Assembly (NCBI GenBank): GCA_020726505.1
Contig: JAHLEZ010000007.1
Coordinates: 1,116,001 to 1,180,000, forward strand
DNA from: Leptodontidium sp. MPI-SDFR-AT-0119
Taxonomy: Eukaryota; Ascomycota; Leotiomycetes; Helotiales; Leptodontidiaceae
DNA: 64,000 bases
Direction: 5' to 3'
Positions within the stretch are counted from its first letter, which is position 1. Every line of letters begins with the position of its first letter. Both the position numbers and the translations under genes were made by a program. Shown here one piece after another: positions 1-12,312 of this stretch. The notes beneath the pieces were generated by a model. The model was not told the origin of the DNA. It saw only the letters and a list, made by a program, of their open reading frames with translations, and did not search any database.

Positions 1-1175
1 TAGTTGATGGCGTTGATACCGGATGTGTTCTGCCAGAAGAAGAGGGAGCAGCCGAGGAAGAAGCGGTAGGCTACTTTGGTATCATTGAAAAGTGCTCTAG
101 TTCAAAGTCAGTCCTGATCGTCTTTGATGCCTTTGTGGAATGCTTACTTGAAAGGTTGCCAGAAGCCAAGTCCGACGGTGGATTGTTGGTGCTCAAGTGC
201 AGCATCGATTGCTGAGACCTCCTCCAGCATATACATGTGGTCTGAAGGTAGCTTTCGGAGCCAGCAGAGATTCTCGAGCGCTTTATTGCGTTGGTTTCGA
301 GTCATCAACCAGCGAGGTGATTCTTTGATGAAGAAGAGCCCGATGAACATCAATCCTGCCGGGATGAGTTGAACCTGGGACGAGATCAGCTTTGTATTTT
401 TTTGGGTGAGGATTTTGGCAACTTACAGCGAAGGGAATAATCCATTGCTCGTGATTAGGAGCCATGGTTACAGAAACTCCGTACTGTTGAAGTTAGCTTT
501 GAAAGTCCCGAGTAGAGAAAGTACACACGTTAATCCAGAACCCAACAACCCCTCCAATCTGCCAACCCATCTCATAAAGTCCGACCAAACGACCACGAAT
601 AGCCGGTGGCGACAACTCAGAGATATAAATCGGCGTCAAATTCGACGCCCCTCCAACCCCAATACCAGCCAAAACACGTCCGCCGTAAATAAGTCCCAGA
701 CCCCTCGATCTATTTGCGCCAAGCATAAGCCCAGCTCCGAGAATGAAGATACCAGCGAAGATCTGAAGACCCTTCTTCCTTCCTAGATAGTGACCAGCAG
801 CATAGGCGAAAAAGGCTCCAAAGAAAGCACCGGCTTGGTACAATGAGACAATATTTTCGGAGATGAGGTTCTGCTCGTGTTTGGAGTACTGGGCCCAGTT
901 GAACTCATCCTTGAAACTATCTAGAGCGAGAGTTCCGCCGATGAATGCACTATCGTATCCGATCATTACGGCGCAGAATGCTGCTCTGGATACTTGTCAG
1001 CCTGGATGAACTGTTCATCGCTATTGATGTGTTCCGAACTTACACTGCTGCGCAGGAGTAGACTCGGAAGTTGTAGACGCATTTTGGCGTTGGCCGATCT
1101 AAAGAAAAGTCAGGAATTGATATTTGACTTTGTGTTGATATCGACCTTACCTTCCACAAGACTGAGAATACTCAT
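1..1175 (-). CDS. qutD: Quinate permease (MFS sugar-transporter family), 3' end outside window
   Basis: Plasma-membrane importer of quinate, member of the sugar-porter branch of the major facilitator superfamily. Six exons can be joined on the minus strand: 1151-1175, 1044-1098, 529-985, 427-483, 148-374 and 1-96, with introns of 45-58 bp and GT-AG borders throughout. The N-terminus begins MSILSLVE and is followed by helix 1 ending in the GYDSAFIGG motif, typical of quinate permeases. The GRKKG loop, the GGRVLAGIGVGG stretch and the PPAIRGRLVG motif are sugar-porter signatures. After the last intron the peptide reads YRFFLGCSLFFWQNTSG and leaves the window in helix 7, so about half the protein is missing. 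The adjoining dehydrogenase, QutG, QutA and QutR homologues support quinate rather than hexose as substrate. Confidence 0.9.
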
Positions 1176-2664
1176 CTTGAGTAATGGTGATGAGGAAGAG
1201 TCCTCCAAATTTGTGACTCAAATGTAAAGTGGAGTGTGAAAACTCTTTAACTAGGGGATACTTCGGTCCAACTAGAACAGCACTCTAGAAATGGACAACC
1301 TCGCAAACGAATCGCCAACGACAAGTAAATAAATACAAGAATCGGTTTGAGGAAATGAGAGATGAGAGGAATAGAAAACGGAACTCGTAACGGCAGGCGT
1401 TCTCATATTAAATATTCTAACGATGTGGATCGTGCGTCACCCATTTGGAGTGGTTTTGGAGCCCCAGATTTGGAGATACGGGGTTGAGGAAGTGGAAGCG
1501 ACATGGCAAGGGGGCAGGGACAAGCATGCCCCAATGACTCGCTGTATGCAGCCAACCGACGTATGGCTTGAGAGGAGAGGCTAAATCGACGCCAAAGCTG
1601 CGGAGTGATGTCCATGCTTGGGGCAAAACATTCTGCCATCCTTTTTTGATGGAGGTGGGAGATGTTGATGATGTCTCGGCGTTAAATGATTGATCTCGTG
1701 GCTGCGGATGAAACGCGGCCTCGCTTCGGCCTTGTTGACGACGACATGTGGACTTCGTACATCCACGGTGGACGTTCCGCGAAGAACATTCACAAAGGCT
1801 TGATACAGAATTCAAGATGAAAAACACTACAAGCTCGAAGTGAAGCATCGGCCAACCTTCCTTGGTCAAGACTCTACTGTACCAAGAGATGCAACAAGAT
1901 CAAGCAGTGACAAGCGTCGCCCCTATTTCTCAATTCTACAATATTTATTAATTTGATCCGACTACTTTCCCCAGGCATCTCCATGTCCTCAAAGCAAAGC
2001 AAAGCCAAAGGCCGATATGACGCCGCCTCCATGTGGGGATCATCCCTATTCTTTCCCAACCTCTCACAAGGCTCGCATTTCCCAACTTCCCCGCAATGCG
2101 GATTTCCAAAACAAGATGGGGAAGCCGGCAAAGACTTTCTCCGTACATGATTACAACGACAGGCAAGGACTCCTGCATGACCTCTAAAACCCCTCTAGAT
2201 GCAGGAAGAGGTGCTTTTGATTATTGTTGAGCCACGTACTGTACTGTAAGTGTTGATCACACTTGTCTCGCTTACTGTATGAATTTTTGGCATTGTCTTG
2301 CGTTATCTTATCTCTGCTATCCTTTCCGGCGGACAGTTCTCCGAAGAGCTTGTGTGTTTGTTTTCCTGCGGGACGAATTGAGCTGCATATTCAAGACTCT
2401 CCTGTGTCTGTTAGCTGAGGTGGCTCTTGGTTTTGCCGGAAGTGACCTCTCATAAGGGTCCATAACCAGCTTTGCTTTTGAAGATCCATTGATCTATACC
2501 AAGAGATATCTGAATCCCGAATCATTCTCTGCCTCTATAGAGACAGCTCCTCGGTTCCCCATCCAATATCTATCGTTCTTGTGGAGAAGCAAGTCTTGGA
2601 CATTCCGCAACTCTCCCTTTCAAATCGAATTCTCCAACAACACTCAGAAGCCAACACCATCAAG
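1176..2664. promoter_or_regulatory. Shared upstream region of qutD and qutB
   Basis: About 1.5 kb between two divergently transcribed quinate genes, so it probably carries both promoters. I found no exact 16-bp QutA/qa-1F-type palindrome. A CCGGCGGAC motif lies at 2326-2334, identical to two copies in the PKS intergenic region. Open frames here look random and no further gene is recognised. Confidence 0.45.
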
Positions 2665-3648
2665 ATGTCCCAATCACTAGGCCACCCACAACCTCCTCCA
2701 AACCCACAACTCAAAACACCACCCCCAGCACCCTCAACATCCCATCTCGAAAAAGTATCCTACCTCTTCGGCTACCCCATAGCCCACTCCCTCTCCCCCC
2801 TCCTCCACTCCACAGTCTACACCTCCCTAGACCTAAACTACAGCTACATGCTCTACGAATCACCCACCCTCGAGCCCTGCCTCGCCCTAACCCACGACCC
2901 AAAATTCTACGGCGCCGCAGTAACCATGCCTCACAAAGTAAACATCATCCCGTACCTCGACGTGCTCACGCCCGAAGGCCAAGCCATCGGTGCAATCAAC
3001 ACGATCTTCCTACGATCCGCACCAGACGGTCGACGGCTCCTGTGCGGTACAAACACGGACTGTATAGGAATCCGGGAAGCCATTCTGCAGAACACGAGTA
3101 CGAATCAAGCAAAGGGGATGAGGGGAGGGCCGGGAATGGTTATTGGTGGTGGCGGGACGTGTCGCGCTGCTGTGTATGCGCTGAAGAAGTTCTTGGGGTG
3201 TAGGCAGATTTATCTTGTTAATAGGGATAGAGCGGAAGTGGAGGCTGTGATTAGGGAGTGTACGGAGAAAGGGTTCGGGGATGGACTGAGGTATGTGGAG
3301 AGTGTTGCTGAGGCGGAGTCGTTGGATGCGCCGAGGGTGGTTGTTAGTGCGATTCCGGATTTTGAACCGAAGAGTGAGGATGAGAAAAGAGCAAGGGGAA
3401 TTGTGGAAGTGATGTTAAGCAAGGAGGAGAAGGGGGCGATTTTGGAGATGTGCTATCATCCAAGTCCTGATACGGCTGTGGCGAGAATTGCGAAGAGGAA
3501 TGGGTGGTTGTTGATTGGGGGTATTGAGGCGATGATTTGGCAGGGCTTGGAGCAAGATAAGATTTGGTTGAGGAGGAAGGCTAGCACGTTGCCTGTGGAG
3601 GAGGTTAAAAGAGTTCTGGCTCCGAAGGAAACGAGGGCTCGGCTGTGA
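2665..3648 (+). CDS. qutB: Quinate/shikimate dehydrogenase
   Basis: NAD(P)-dependent oxidation of quinate to 3-dehydroquinate, the first catabolic step. Single exon of 327 codons plus stop, close to the length of fungal quinate dehydrogenases. The ATG at 2665 follows CACCATCAAG, and conserved sequence begins about 25 residues later; an upstream in-frame ATG at 2581 is possible but would add an unconserved tail. Substrate-domain motifs are visible: SLSPLLHS, TMPHKVN with the catalytic Lys, IGAINT, and GTNTDCIGI with the catalytic Asp. The nucleotide fold carries VIGGGGTCRAAVYAL. It could also oxidise shikimate, since the two specificities share a fold; the qut context favours quinate. The first half is very C-rich at third positions and the second half G-rich, a marked strand-composition switch near position 3,100. 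Confidence 0.9.
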   Translation: MSQSLGHPQPPPNPQLKTPPPAPSTSHLEKVSYLFGYPIAHSLSPLLHSTVYTSLDLNYSYMLYESPTLEPCLALTHDPKFYGAAVTMPHKVNIIPYLDVLTPEGQAIGAINTIFLRSAPDGRRLLCGTNTDCIGIREAILQNTSTNQAKGMRGGPGMVIGGGGTCRAAVYALKKFLGCRQIYLVNRDRAEVEAVIRECTEKGFGDGLRYVESVAEAESLDAPRVVVSAIPDFEPKSEDEKRARGIVEVMLSKEEKGAILEMCYHPSPDTAVARIAKRNGWLLIGGIEAMIWQGLEQDKIWLRRKASTLPVEEVKRVLAPKETRARL

Positions 3649-3856
3649 TGGAATTGGAATGTTGAGTTGGTTTTTGGGCATTGGGAGGAGTTGAAGGTTA
3701 GAGCTATTGGATGATTGGCATGGACTTGGAGTTTTAGGGCGTCCACCTTGAGTTGTCATATATAAGCAGACTATATCTCGAATTCGGGCCTTTTATATTC
3801 TAGCTTCTTAGTCTCATAATTCGAGTTTCAAACATGTAGCTCTCTCTCTCATGGCT

Positions 3857-5452
3857 TCAAGCTCCAGGTCTCGAGTAATCCAAACCTTCAACCCTCTTCC
3901 ACGTCTCCCTAACCACCCTCTCCTGAGCCTGTCTACCAGTCTCCCCCTCCGCATCACCGGCAGGTCTAATCGCCAAGTAAAGACGACTCCCCAATCTCAC
4001 CTCCTCAATTGGATCTGTGTCCGGGTTCTTCGGGGGATTAGCGGAAGTAATCAAGCCACCCGCTTCACGCAAGATGCATATCCCGGCCGCGACGTCCCTA
4101 TGTACATGATTCAGTTAGAGACTGGCTTGCATATGCATATCAAGGTGATTTTATGCATGAAGGGCTTCAAGGCTTGACAGGGAGGTGGGTATGGTGATGA
4201 GGGGGAGAAGAGGAGACGGAAAAGAATTTACACACCATTCCCAACAGCCTCCTTCCCACCAAATATCAAAGGCGCCGCTCGCGACATATGCTAGGTCCAG
4301 AGTAGCACTAAGATCCCCATATCAGTCTCGTCTCATCCCATATCCACGTCACTCTCCTCTCGGTTCAGTACCAAAAGGCTCCTCTCAGTAGGATCTGTCT
4401 CAAAGACAAGGGAAGAGGAAAACTAACCTCCCCAAACTCCTCACCCCATGCACCATCCCCCCTTTCCCACCCCTCCCCCCAATCTCCGCAGCCATATTCA
4501 TAAAACTGCCAACCTTCCTCCTCATATTCCCGCCCTCGACATCCCTCCTATCCTTCCCCCACTCACAGCTAAAGATACAGCCCTTCGGAGCCTCTTTACC
4601 GAGGACTTGCTTCGGGCTGTTCACGTACGGTAGTGCTCGGCGTGGTTTGGTCGGGTGGGCATCATCTTGAAAAGCACCGTGGCCGGTAAGTGCGGAGTAA
4701 GTGGTGTCGAGCATGGGCTGGTAGATCACGCCTACGACGGGCTGGTTGTTGAGACAGAAGGCGATGGAGACGCAGAACATGGGGAAGAGATGTGTGTAGT
4801 TCACTGTTCCGTCCAGAGGGTCAACGATCCATGTTGGTGAGGATGTTACGAGGTACTCTTTGGATGAGCCGCTGCTGTATGTTTCTTCTCCGATAAATCT
4901 AGGTAAGTGTTAATATCTACTTCTTCTTCGAATTTACGGTAAGGAAGGGAGATGGTTTATAAAGTCAAGCGGCTACTTGAGCAAGCCATCAGACATTCGG
5001 TGCTTCAAGAAAGCCTCCCCATCTCAACCCTCCCATCTTCTTCCCAAGCCACGAAGCAGCTTTCCACCAAACGAGGAAACAACCTACTTATGATCCGGAA
5101 ACCTCCCCAGAATCTCATCCTTCACAAACGCCTCAACATCTACACGTTATCCACGTGATCAGCCCACACCTTCCCACCCTTTACTCTCTCCCCCACCCTT
5201 CCCCTTCCCCTTCCTCCTCCACCTGAAAAAAAAAGAGAGGACAAACTCACCTAAATCAGTCTGCGTAACAATATCAACAGCATTCATCTTCTCCTCCTGC
5301 TTCCCAACATCCCGTCCACTCTCGGCACCACACCGCTTCTCCACGCCGTCGAGCAGGATCTTACCCGCCCTGCGCCCGAGATCGAGCGCGAAGGTGTAGA
5401 TGTCCTGGAGTTCGGCGTCTGTCATTGTCACTGTTGCGGGTGGGGACGTCAT
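3857..5452 (-). CDS. qutG: QutG, inositol-monophosphatase-like protein of the quinate cluster
   Basis: Member of the inositol monophosphatase superfamily that is conserved in fungal quinate clusters; its role there is unsettled. Five exons join in frame: 5251-5452, 5088-5139, 4428-4898, 4236-4307 and 3857-4097, giving about 345 residues, close to known QutG proteins. Visible metal and catalytic motifs are FIGEET (metal-binding Glu), WIVDPLDGTVNYTHLFPMF (the family DPLDGT loop) and the C-terminal WDVAAGICILREAGG, which is split by the last intron. An N-terminal MTDAELQDIY helix precedes. Introns are 111, 189, 120 and 138 bp, longer than in neighbouring genes. Transcribed toward qutB; the tail-to-tail gap is about 200 bp. 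Confidence 0.9.
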
Positions 5453-6048
5453 GATGGGTGACTAGCCGATTAATTGGTTGGTTGGATTGGGTATTTGGAG
5501 GGTGGAAGGGTGGAATGGAATTGCTTGGGGTTGTGATGGGAGAGTGAGATATGCTTGAGCTGTTGATACTGTAGAGTCTGAAACGAAATGTTCGAGTTCG
5601 TCCGATTGTAGACGTCAGTAACCGCAATTGTGGGTCAGGGAAAGTCCTCTTCCGCTTGACAGGCGCTTATTTATAATATATTATATTATGATTTACTTGT
5701 TTTTAAATATAAACCGTATTTCGTTAAAATCTATTATATAAGATTAAGGTGATTAAAGATTGCCGTTTACATTTAAGCGTTGTAATATTTTGTTCTGGTT
5801 GTTTCGCAGCCGAAGATCGAGCTGCCAAGGCGAGGCTAACCTCGCTTGGGCGGTTAAGCCTCGCAGTTAAATGTGTAAGCGAAGGAGAAATAGGAGAATA
5901 AAGCATGACACGTGACACTTACGTGGTACTTCTACCTAATTCTTACAGTGCGCTAATCAGTAACATGATATCTGTTCTTTACCTTGGATGAATTCTGTTA
6001 ACACCTGTAGATTAGGGTAGTGTAAACCATCCTCGGAGTATATTCACG
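5453..6048. promoter_or_regulatory. Divergent intergenic region between qutG and the SDR gene
   Basis: Probable shared promoter. An AT-rich stretch at about 5660-5760 (runs such as TATTTATAATATATTATATTATG, within the A/T-only core) contrasts with the surrounding DNA and looks like a mutated repeat relic. No gene seen. Confidence 0.4.
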
Positions 6049-7130
6049 ATGGGTGTAATTTTCGATTTCTGGTACTCTCAACTTTTCCTTTCCCTCCCTT
6101 ACCCCACCAAGTCCTTACAAGACCAAACGATCATTATCACTGGATCAAACACTGGGCTCGGGTTCGAAGCCGCCAAACACTGTGTCCGTCTCAACGCGGC
6201 GAAAGTGATCCTCACTGTTCGAGATCTCACCAAAGGCGACGCAGCAAAAGCTGCCATTTACGCTGCTCACCCGGTCAGAACCACCGTGATTGAAGTATGG
6301 CATCTTGATTTGCTATCCACCAATTCCGTTAAAGAATTCGCAGCAAAAGCAGCCGGGCTGGAGAGATTGGATGCGGTGATTGAAAATGCAGCAATGATAA
6401 ACCCGCTCTGGGTCGAGGTGGAGGGATTCGAAAGTACGATTCTCGCCAACGTCATTAACACAGAACTGTTAGCGCTGCTCCTGTTGCCAAAGTTGCAGGA
6501 GACTGCTATCCGCTGGAACGTGCAGCCCAGACTTAGCATTGTGGTTAGCGAGTCTCATTTTGTTGCGAAGTTCGAGGAGAGAACAAGGAGTGATATCTTC
6601 GAGGCTTTGAGTCAGGAGACTGGAGCTAACATGGATGATCGGTGAGTGAGTGGAATCTGTTTCAGAAGGTAGTCGTGCTGAACATCTGGATCAGGTATGC
6701 AGTTTCAAAACTCTTGGGGGTGTTTTTCGTGCGGGCACTGTCCGAAAGAATCAGCAAGTCATCAAAACCGACAGTTGTCGTCAATTGTTTGACTCCCGGA
6801 GCTTGCCAAACAGGCATTCGTCGGAATCTTACAGGTTGGAAGAAATGGTCTATGATTTTGGTGACAGCGGTAATGGCAAGAACCGCGGAAGTCGGCAGTA
6901 GAACTCTTATTGCTGGGATCGTTGCCGCGGATGACAGCCATGGAGAGTATATGGCTGACTGCTTGGTTGCTAAGTTCGTCTCCTGAAAATGAGAGAAACA
7001 GCTTCTGACGAAAAATAGGCCATCGGAGTTGGTAATGAGTAGTGAGGGTGCGATTTTGCAAGAAAAGCTCTGGACTGAGACGATTAAGAAGCTCGCATTG
7101 ATCCAGCCAGGGATTGAGGGTTGCCTTTGA
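6049..7130 (+). CDS. Short-chain dehydrogenase/reductase (SDR)
   Basis: NAD(P)-dependent oxidoreductase of the classical/extended SDR type, about 327 residues. Three exons: 6049-6641, 6695-6973 and 7019-7130. The cofactor loop TGSNTGLGFEAA, the NAA remnant of the NNAG motif, the catalytic Ser in VVSESH and the catalytic YAVSK are all present; the YxxxK motif lies directly after the first intron, so correct splicing is essential. A short hydrophobic N-terminal segment (residues 8-20) could anchor it to membranes. It sits between qutG and qutA, where classical Aspergillus and Neurospora clusters do not show an SDR, so a role in quinate or shikimate-type substrate turnover is possible but inferred only from position. 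The family fits retinol-dehydrogenase-like fungal SDRs; the substrate is unknown. Confidence 0.85.
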
Positions 7131-7549
7131 AATGCTGGAAAATAATTAGATTGACCAGTTTGGTTCCACGGTGGACAGTGATTTGGAGCATGTGTATCTA
7201 TCAGAGCATTTTCGCGCTGTATAGCCCAACCGTTGTGACTTCTCGAAGTCGCTGCATCGCCTTTTCCTTCCCCTCGCTATAGATAAGTGGCATGTTGACA
7301 TCGAAAATGCCTAGTAGCGAGTATGCTTTGTCTTCCTAGCGAAAAGCCTCACGACTTGCTACCTAGGATAATCGATCAGCAACGCTAGAGTCAGACAAAG
7401 GGCCCCCTTGAACAGCACTAGCTGGAATTCCTATCAAGTTGGGCTTTCCCGCTCTGTGGGTCAAAGATGCCCGAAACTTCGTTTTGCTTCTTAGAATGCA
7501 TGATCTATTCATATATCTTACGACATCTCAACTCTCTCACATTGCAAGC
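7131..7549. other. Convergent intergenic region
   Basis: Lies between the 3' ends of the SDR gene and qutA. Nothing recognisable beyond presumed transcript ends. Confidence 0.5.
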
Positions 7550-10500
7550 TCATCCGTTTCCCCTCTGATCCTCTGCGGCACTCAGCGCCTGTAATATCTG
7601 ACCCGCTTCAATGCCTTCATTCTCATTCGTCATATCGACGCCGACCCCCGAAAACCCACCTGGCACCAACCCCATCGAACCTCCAAAGCCGGACCCATCA
7701 AAGAAATCGTTCGTCTCGGCATTAGAATTCGCTACAAGTTGCTGGAAGACCGTGTTCTGGTGTAGTGGATCTGGTTCCTGGCAGAAAGCGTAGAAATCTT
7801 GATTCATGTTGTCTGAGTCGGTGAATCCCAGGTTCATGAGACTTTGGTCCCAGTTGCCTGCCCTGGATGGATGTCAGTTTTGTGCTATCAAGCGTATTTT
7901 GACTATCTGCGAGCGTTTTGAGGATCGCGGGTCGAGATGTAGAAAATGAACCCAGATGTAGCAGGCTACACGCGGAAAGGGAGGAGTATCTCCCGTTGCA
8001 ACATCTCATTGCTCTAAATTATGAAAAGACCTCCTAAAGCTCGGTCGACCAGTAAGATTCAAGGAGGGAAGAACAAAAGCATACCATTCAGTGGCGTCAA
8101 GACGCATCAGCTCATTAAACATTGGATCAAATTCGACGTCTGCGGAACTCATTGTCAGAGACCGGTGGAGTTGAGGATTGGCAGGTTGGTTGATGCTGAA
8201 GGAGGGCTGTCGAGCCATCATCTGTGGTGGCTTGACAGGAGCATGGCGAGCATTTTGTTTGTTTGATGGATGGCGCTTTGCGGATCCAATTGTTGCATGG
8301 ACATCTTCGTAAATATTGCGTGGGTTCTGAGGTAAGCCATGACCTGACGACTGGCCGAACGATGGACGACCTGATCGTAACTGGCTCACACCTATTAAGC
8401 TTGGAGTTAGCCATAGTCCCCAAAAGACAGAAAGTGTACAACTAGACGTCTAAATCCCCTTGTGACATCTGCGCAGTTTGTCTAGGGGGATGCCTGGAAA
8501 AGGCTGTACTTACCTCTGGGCCTTAAAGCTTCGGCTGGGGCTCGAGAATTCTGAGGACTGAAGGGGTCGAAAGCGTCATAGCTTGCCAGACTTTGAGGCG
8601 TCTTGCTGGACATAGGCGTATCAGAATCTTGGTCCATGATCAAGTCATATGCTGCCTGGCTATGACTTCTGGTGGCTTGTATCGTGGATTGATAGGCTGT
8701 TGATGCCTTGAAGGATTCAAAAACGGGCCTGGGAAATGAATTAGTGTAGGCTCTGCTTGACTGTCTTAAGAACTTTTTGGGACAGTGAGAATCCCATTTT
8801 CAAGCCTTCGAAGGCCATATAGCATGACAATTTCAAGGACGGATGAACTTACCACGCCGGCTCCATTGTATCGAGACAATTGTCCAGACTCCGTTTCCAA
8901 TCATCGAGAACAATATGAGTACTTTCAATGCTACTATGCACGGCATGGACAATATCGTATGCTGACTTTGCAAAGTACTCATACGTAGGTGGAACGATGA
9001 GAAGGCCAAAAGTGTTTGAGTGCTGATTCAAGAGGTTGACGGTTTGGCGTGCCGATCGAGTACAGGGTTCTAAGTTGACCGCCTCTTGTCCATTGTTGTT
9101 GGAAAGTAGTTGCGATGTGGCTAGCGTGGTGAAATAGACATTATGTAAATGGTACTGGTGTGGAAGTAAGGACAGTGCTTGTTCGCTACCTTGAGCGGTC
9201 GAGTCGAAATACAGCGGTGGGGACTGAGATTGACTCCAAATGTGAAGTTTCTGCAAAAGAACCGTACTAAATTGGAGAGTGTTGGACCTGATGGAACAAC
9301 AGCACGCATCATTCAGAATCTTGAGGACTTGGACAAGCTGGTTGAACGTGCTGAGTATCGATGCCGGCATCCGCGTATTTCCTGAGCTGCTCTTCCGGAC
9401 TGTGAGGCAGTCCGTCCACGGATCCCACTCTTCAAGCCCGTCTTCGTCAAGAAGTCCAGCAAGGTCAGCGTCTTCGGCCCTCAAGTGTGGACGGCGATTT
9501 AATCGAGCCGCAATGAGAGTTTCCAAAGCGAAGCAGCCCAAGAATACATGCCTGAATCTGGACTTGGCTCTGGAAGAGGCTTCGGAAGGCGGCCGATCTA
9601 GCTGCAATTCAACTGCAGCTCTCACGGCTTGGCCGATCAGTGACCACGATCGGCTGAAATGACCCATGCCCAGGTTCGCAAGAGTAAGAATTAATAATGC
9701 TTGGATATGGCCTGGTTGCAGTTAGCTCCGATGTCGCGAAGAGCGGAGTGAAATTGTGGTCATGGTGGCGACGGCAAGAGGGACAAACGTCTAACCATGA
9801 CGACCAGCTCTAGTACTATTCCATGCGGAAGATCTAAACTTACCAAGTTCCATGGTCCCCTCCTCGTTCGGAATAAGGGATCTTGCTTGAGCATACATCC
9901 TTTCTGCGGTCCAAACCATTTCTCCAACGGCTCCGAGTGCTCGTGGGATATTGTTGATCGCTCTATGCTGAAACTTCGCATAAGCTATCGCCGCCCAAAG
10001 AACAGCGTTGTCGCCAGATCCAGTCCTGAAGAGGGGTTAGCCTTGAGGCTTCCAAGATAGCCCGAGTAATTGATTGTGGTAGAAGAGCAATCTGAAAGAC
10101 GGCAAGCATCTCGACCTGACGTATCGAAATGCCAAGGCCAACGTCTACTATCGACGCGAATATCTGAAATTCTGGTGCAGAAACTTACGATGAGCTTTCT
10201 CCTCGATTCTGTGAGTACTGATATGAAGTCTTCAAAAGGTCATGCTTCTCGATAATGGGTAGCCAAGAATGGGTATAAGAGAAGTAGACATCGAGAAGGT
10301 GCCAGGTCTCAGATGGCAGATCGGGTAGTATATCGGGAACTGCAGCTGGAGTACCGCTCGATGGTGCAGCATGGGCTGGATAAGGACTGAGAATGGATTC
10401 ATATTCTCTTGGCATGAAACTAGCCTACCAAAACATTAGTGCTCAATGTCCAAGAGGAAATGGATGGAACATGTACATACATCAATGGCTGACATATTCG

Positions 10501-11575
10501 GTGGTGTGTGAAAATCCGTCCGTGTCACGACATCGGGTACACGATTAGACCAGCCTGTGTTTGAGTAATCTGGTTGCTGGTTAGCAGTCCCGTGAGAGCG
10601 CGAATCGGTTGACTCTTGAAAAGCGTTTTTCTCTGTGGATTTCGTTCCCATGCCATCGGAGTTGATTCGTTTTCTTTTCGTTTCCGTGGGCTCCTGCGAA
10701 GAGAGAAGTTTCTCAAGCTCTCGGGATATAGTTGATTTCCTCCATATTTCTACCAAGGCCTCGGAGTTGGTTTCGTCGTTCCAGATACTCAAAGGGCTTT
10801 CGGTGGCTAGTAGTTGTTAACAATGAATACTCTGATACTGCTTCCAATACTTTATTGCATGCAAAGTCCGGTACAATGACTAGGGGTCAAACATCCAGCA
10901 ATGTAGGACATTTCGTTTCTTTGACATTGAAACATCATGAAATCCTAGAACATCCTGGACATTGAGACACGAGAGTGGCTTACTTTCTTCGTCGCCAGCC
11001 AGAGCTGACAGAATGTTGTCTTCCACGTCATAGACATCGCGTATAGCCAAACCCCATAACTTTTCAAGACCACGTACATATCCTTCTGGCAAACCCCTTT
11101 TCTTCACATTGGCGTCGTAGGAACATTCGCGACCGTTCGAAATACAAGTTGAGCAGGCCTAAAAGACGATTGCTGTCAGCTTCGACGTCTCGAAATTACT
11201 TGGAAATTCTCCTCCTCGTCTCTCTATATATCAAGATCGCATTCCAACATCAGAGTTAGGCAGTTTGCGCAAAGCCCCTCCGTCCAGGCGTTAGTACTCT
11301 TGCACTCGACTTCACTGCAGTATTCGCTTGTTCTCATTGTTGACTTCAACTCTCCATGACAAACATATATTATTGACAAATGGACAGCGTCTCACCGGTT
11401 TCTTTCCGTCGCATTTGTCCTTTCTACTTCTGCACTTGTCGCATGCTTGCGAGACCCGCTTCCTCGGGCCACCCTGCTTCGATTTCTTCTTCAATTGCTC
11501 CCCGTCTATTCCTGACTTCTCATCGTTCCCATCTGGAGGTCCATTGCCCATCCGCGCTTGTTGTGCCATTCCCAC
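7550..11575 (-). CDS. qutA: Quinate pathway transcriptional activator, Zn2Cys6 type
   Basis: Nuclear DNA-binding activator of the qut genes. Nine exons join without any frame break: 11396-11575, 10984-11158, 10481-10806, 10189-10424, 9844-10025, 8853-9711, 8514-8728, 8085-8391 and 7550-7862, about 930 residues. The zinc cluster spans the first intron: SQACDKCRSRKDKCDGKKP in exon 1 and ACSTCISNGRECSY in exon 2, followed by the linker KKRGLPEGYVRGLEKLWG typical of QutA/qa-1F. A fungal-type middle homology domain follows (PDLPSETWHLLDVYFSYTHS, then HIQALLILTLANLGMGHF). The C-terminal third is rich in Gln, Ser and Asn and probably carries the activation region bound by the repressor. It is longer than the Aspergillus protein (about 825). 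Divergent from qutR across 737 bp, as expected for a co-regulated activator/repressor pair. Confidence 0.9.
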
Positions 11576-12312
11576 AGTTATAGATGTGCCGTCGCGATCG
11601 GGAAGTTGAGCGCTCGCGGGTCGTTGCCCACGGGGCAGAGCTTCGAGGTTCGGTCATGCAGAGAAGGCGGCCATTCGATGTCATTCAGTCGAGATCTTCT
11701 TGTTCAGCAGCAACGACCGCGCTCTTCCGGGGATTGTCTGATTGCGCGACGCGCTGTGACGACTTGAGGCTACGCAGAGATTTTCTGGGGAAGTTGAGGA
11801 GCCCCAAAGTCCAGATGAAGCTCACGAAATGGCCGGACGGTGGTTGGTCAAGCCGCAGTCGTCGTCTCCACTCCAAGGGCAGACTGTGGGGTAAGGGGAG
11901 ATTCTTTACCCGGCATCAGTCGAGGCGGTGATTGTGGCTTGATCGATCGGATGGGATTTCGATGTCTTCAATTTCTGCTCTGCTCGTCTTTGAACCTTCA
12001 ACTCTTGAGCACACGACCGTTCCAGTTCGACACTCTCCCCTCTCGACCCGTCGAATTCCTCTGGATCAGCAAGTGCGTGCGGCTTGCTTCGAGCCTTCGT
12101 CTCTGCAGGAGGACGGGACGATTGGCTTTGTCCCGCCCGCTTCCACCGTCGCTGGAGCTGGCTGACTCGGAATCCAGGCCATTCAGCACTCCCACCACGT
12201 GATATCGAAACCTTTCATTTGATCAGGGAAGCAGTTGGATCTCGAAGTAAGGTTTGGGGACAGTTAGTTGCGAGAAGATTGGGGCTTCAATTTGGACATC
12301 AGAAGTGTTGAG
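11576..12312. promoter_or_regulatory. Divergent qutA-qutR promoter region
   Basis: Separates activator and repressor genes. An inverted repeat GGGTAA-(11 bp)-TTACCC at 11889-11911 resembles the half-sites of the QutA/qa-1F recognition palindrome (GGRTAA/TTAYCC), but the spacer is 11 bp instead of the usual 4 bp, so it is only a candidate. Open frames in this stretch are not conserved-looking. Confidence 0.4.

Noticed and set aside
1403..2230. Several 60-150-codon open frames between qutD and qutB
   Set aside because: Overlapping on both strands with no family motif; treated as promoter DNA.
11598..12202. Open frames in the qutA-qutR interval as a possible extra gene
   Set aside because: Both strands are open in overlapping fashion and no conserved feature is visible; the interval is the expected divergent promoter.
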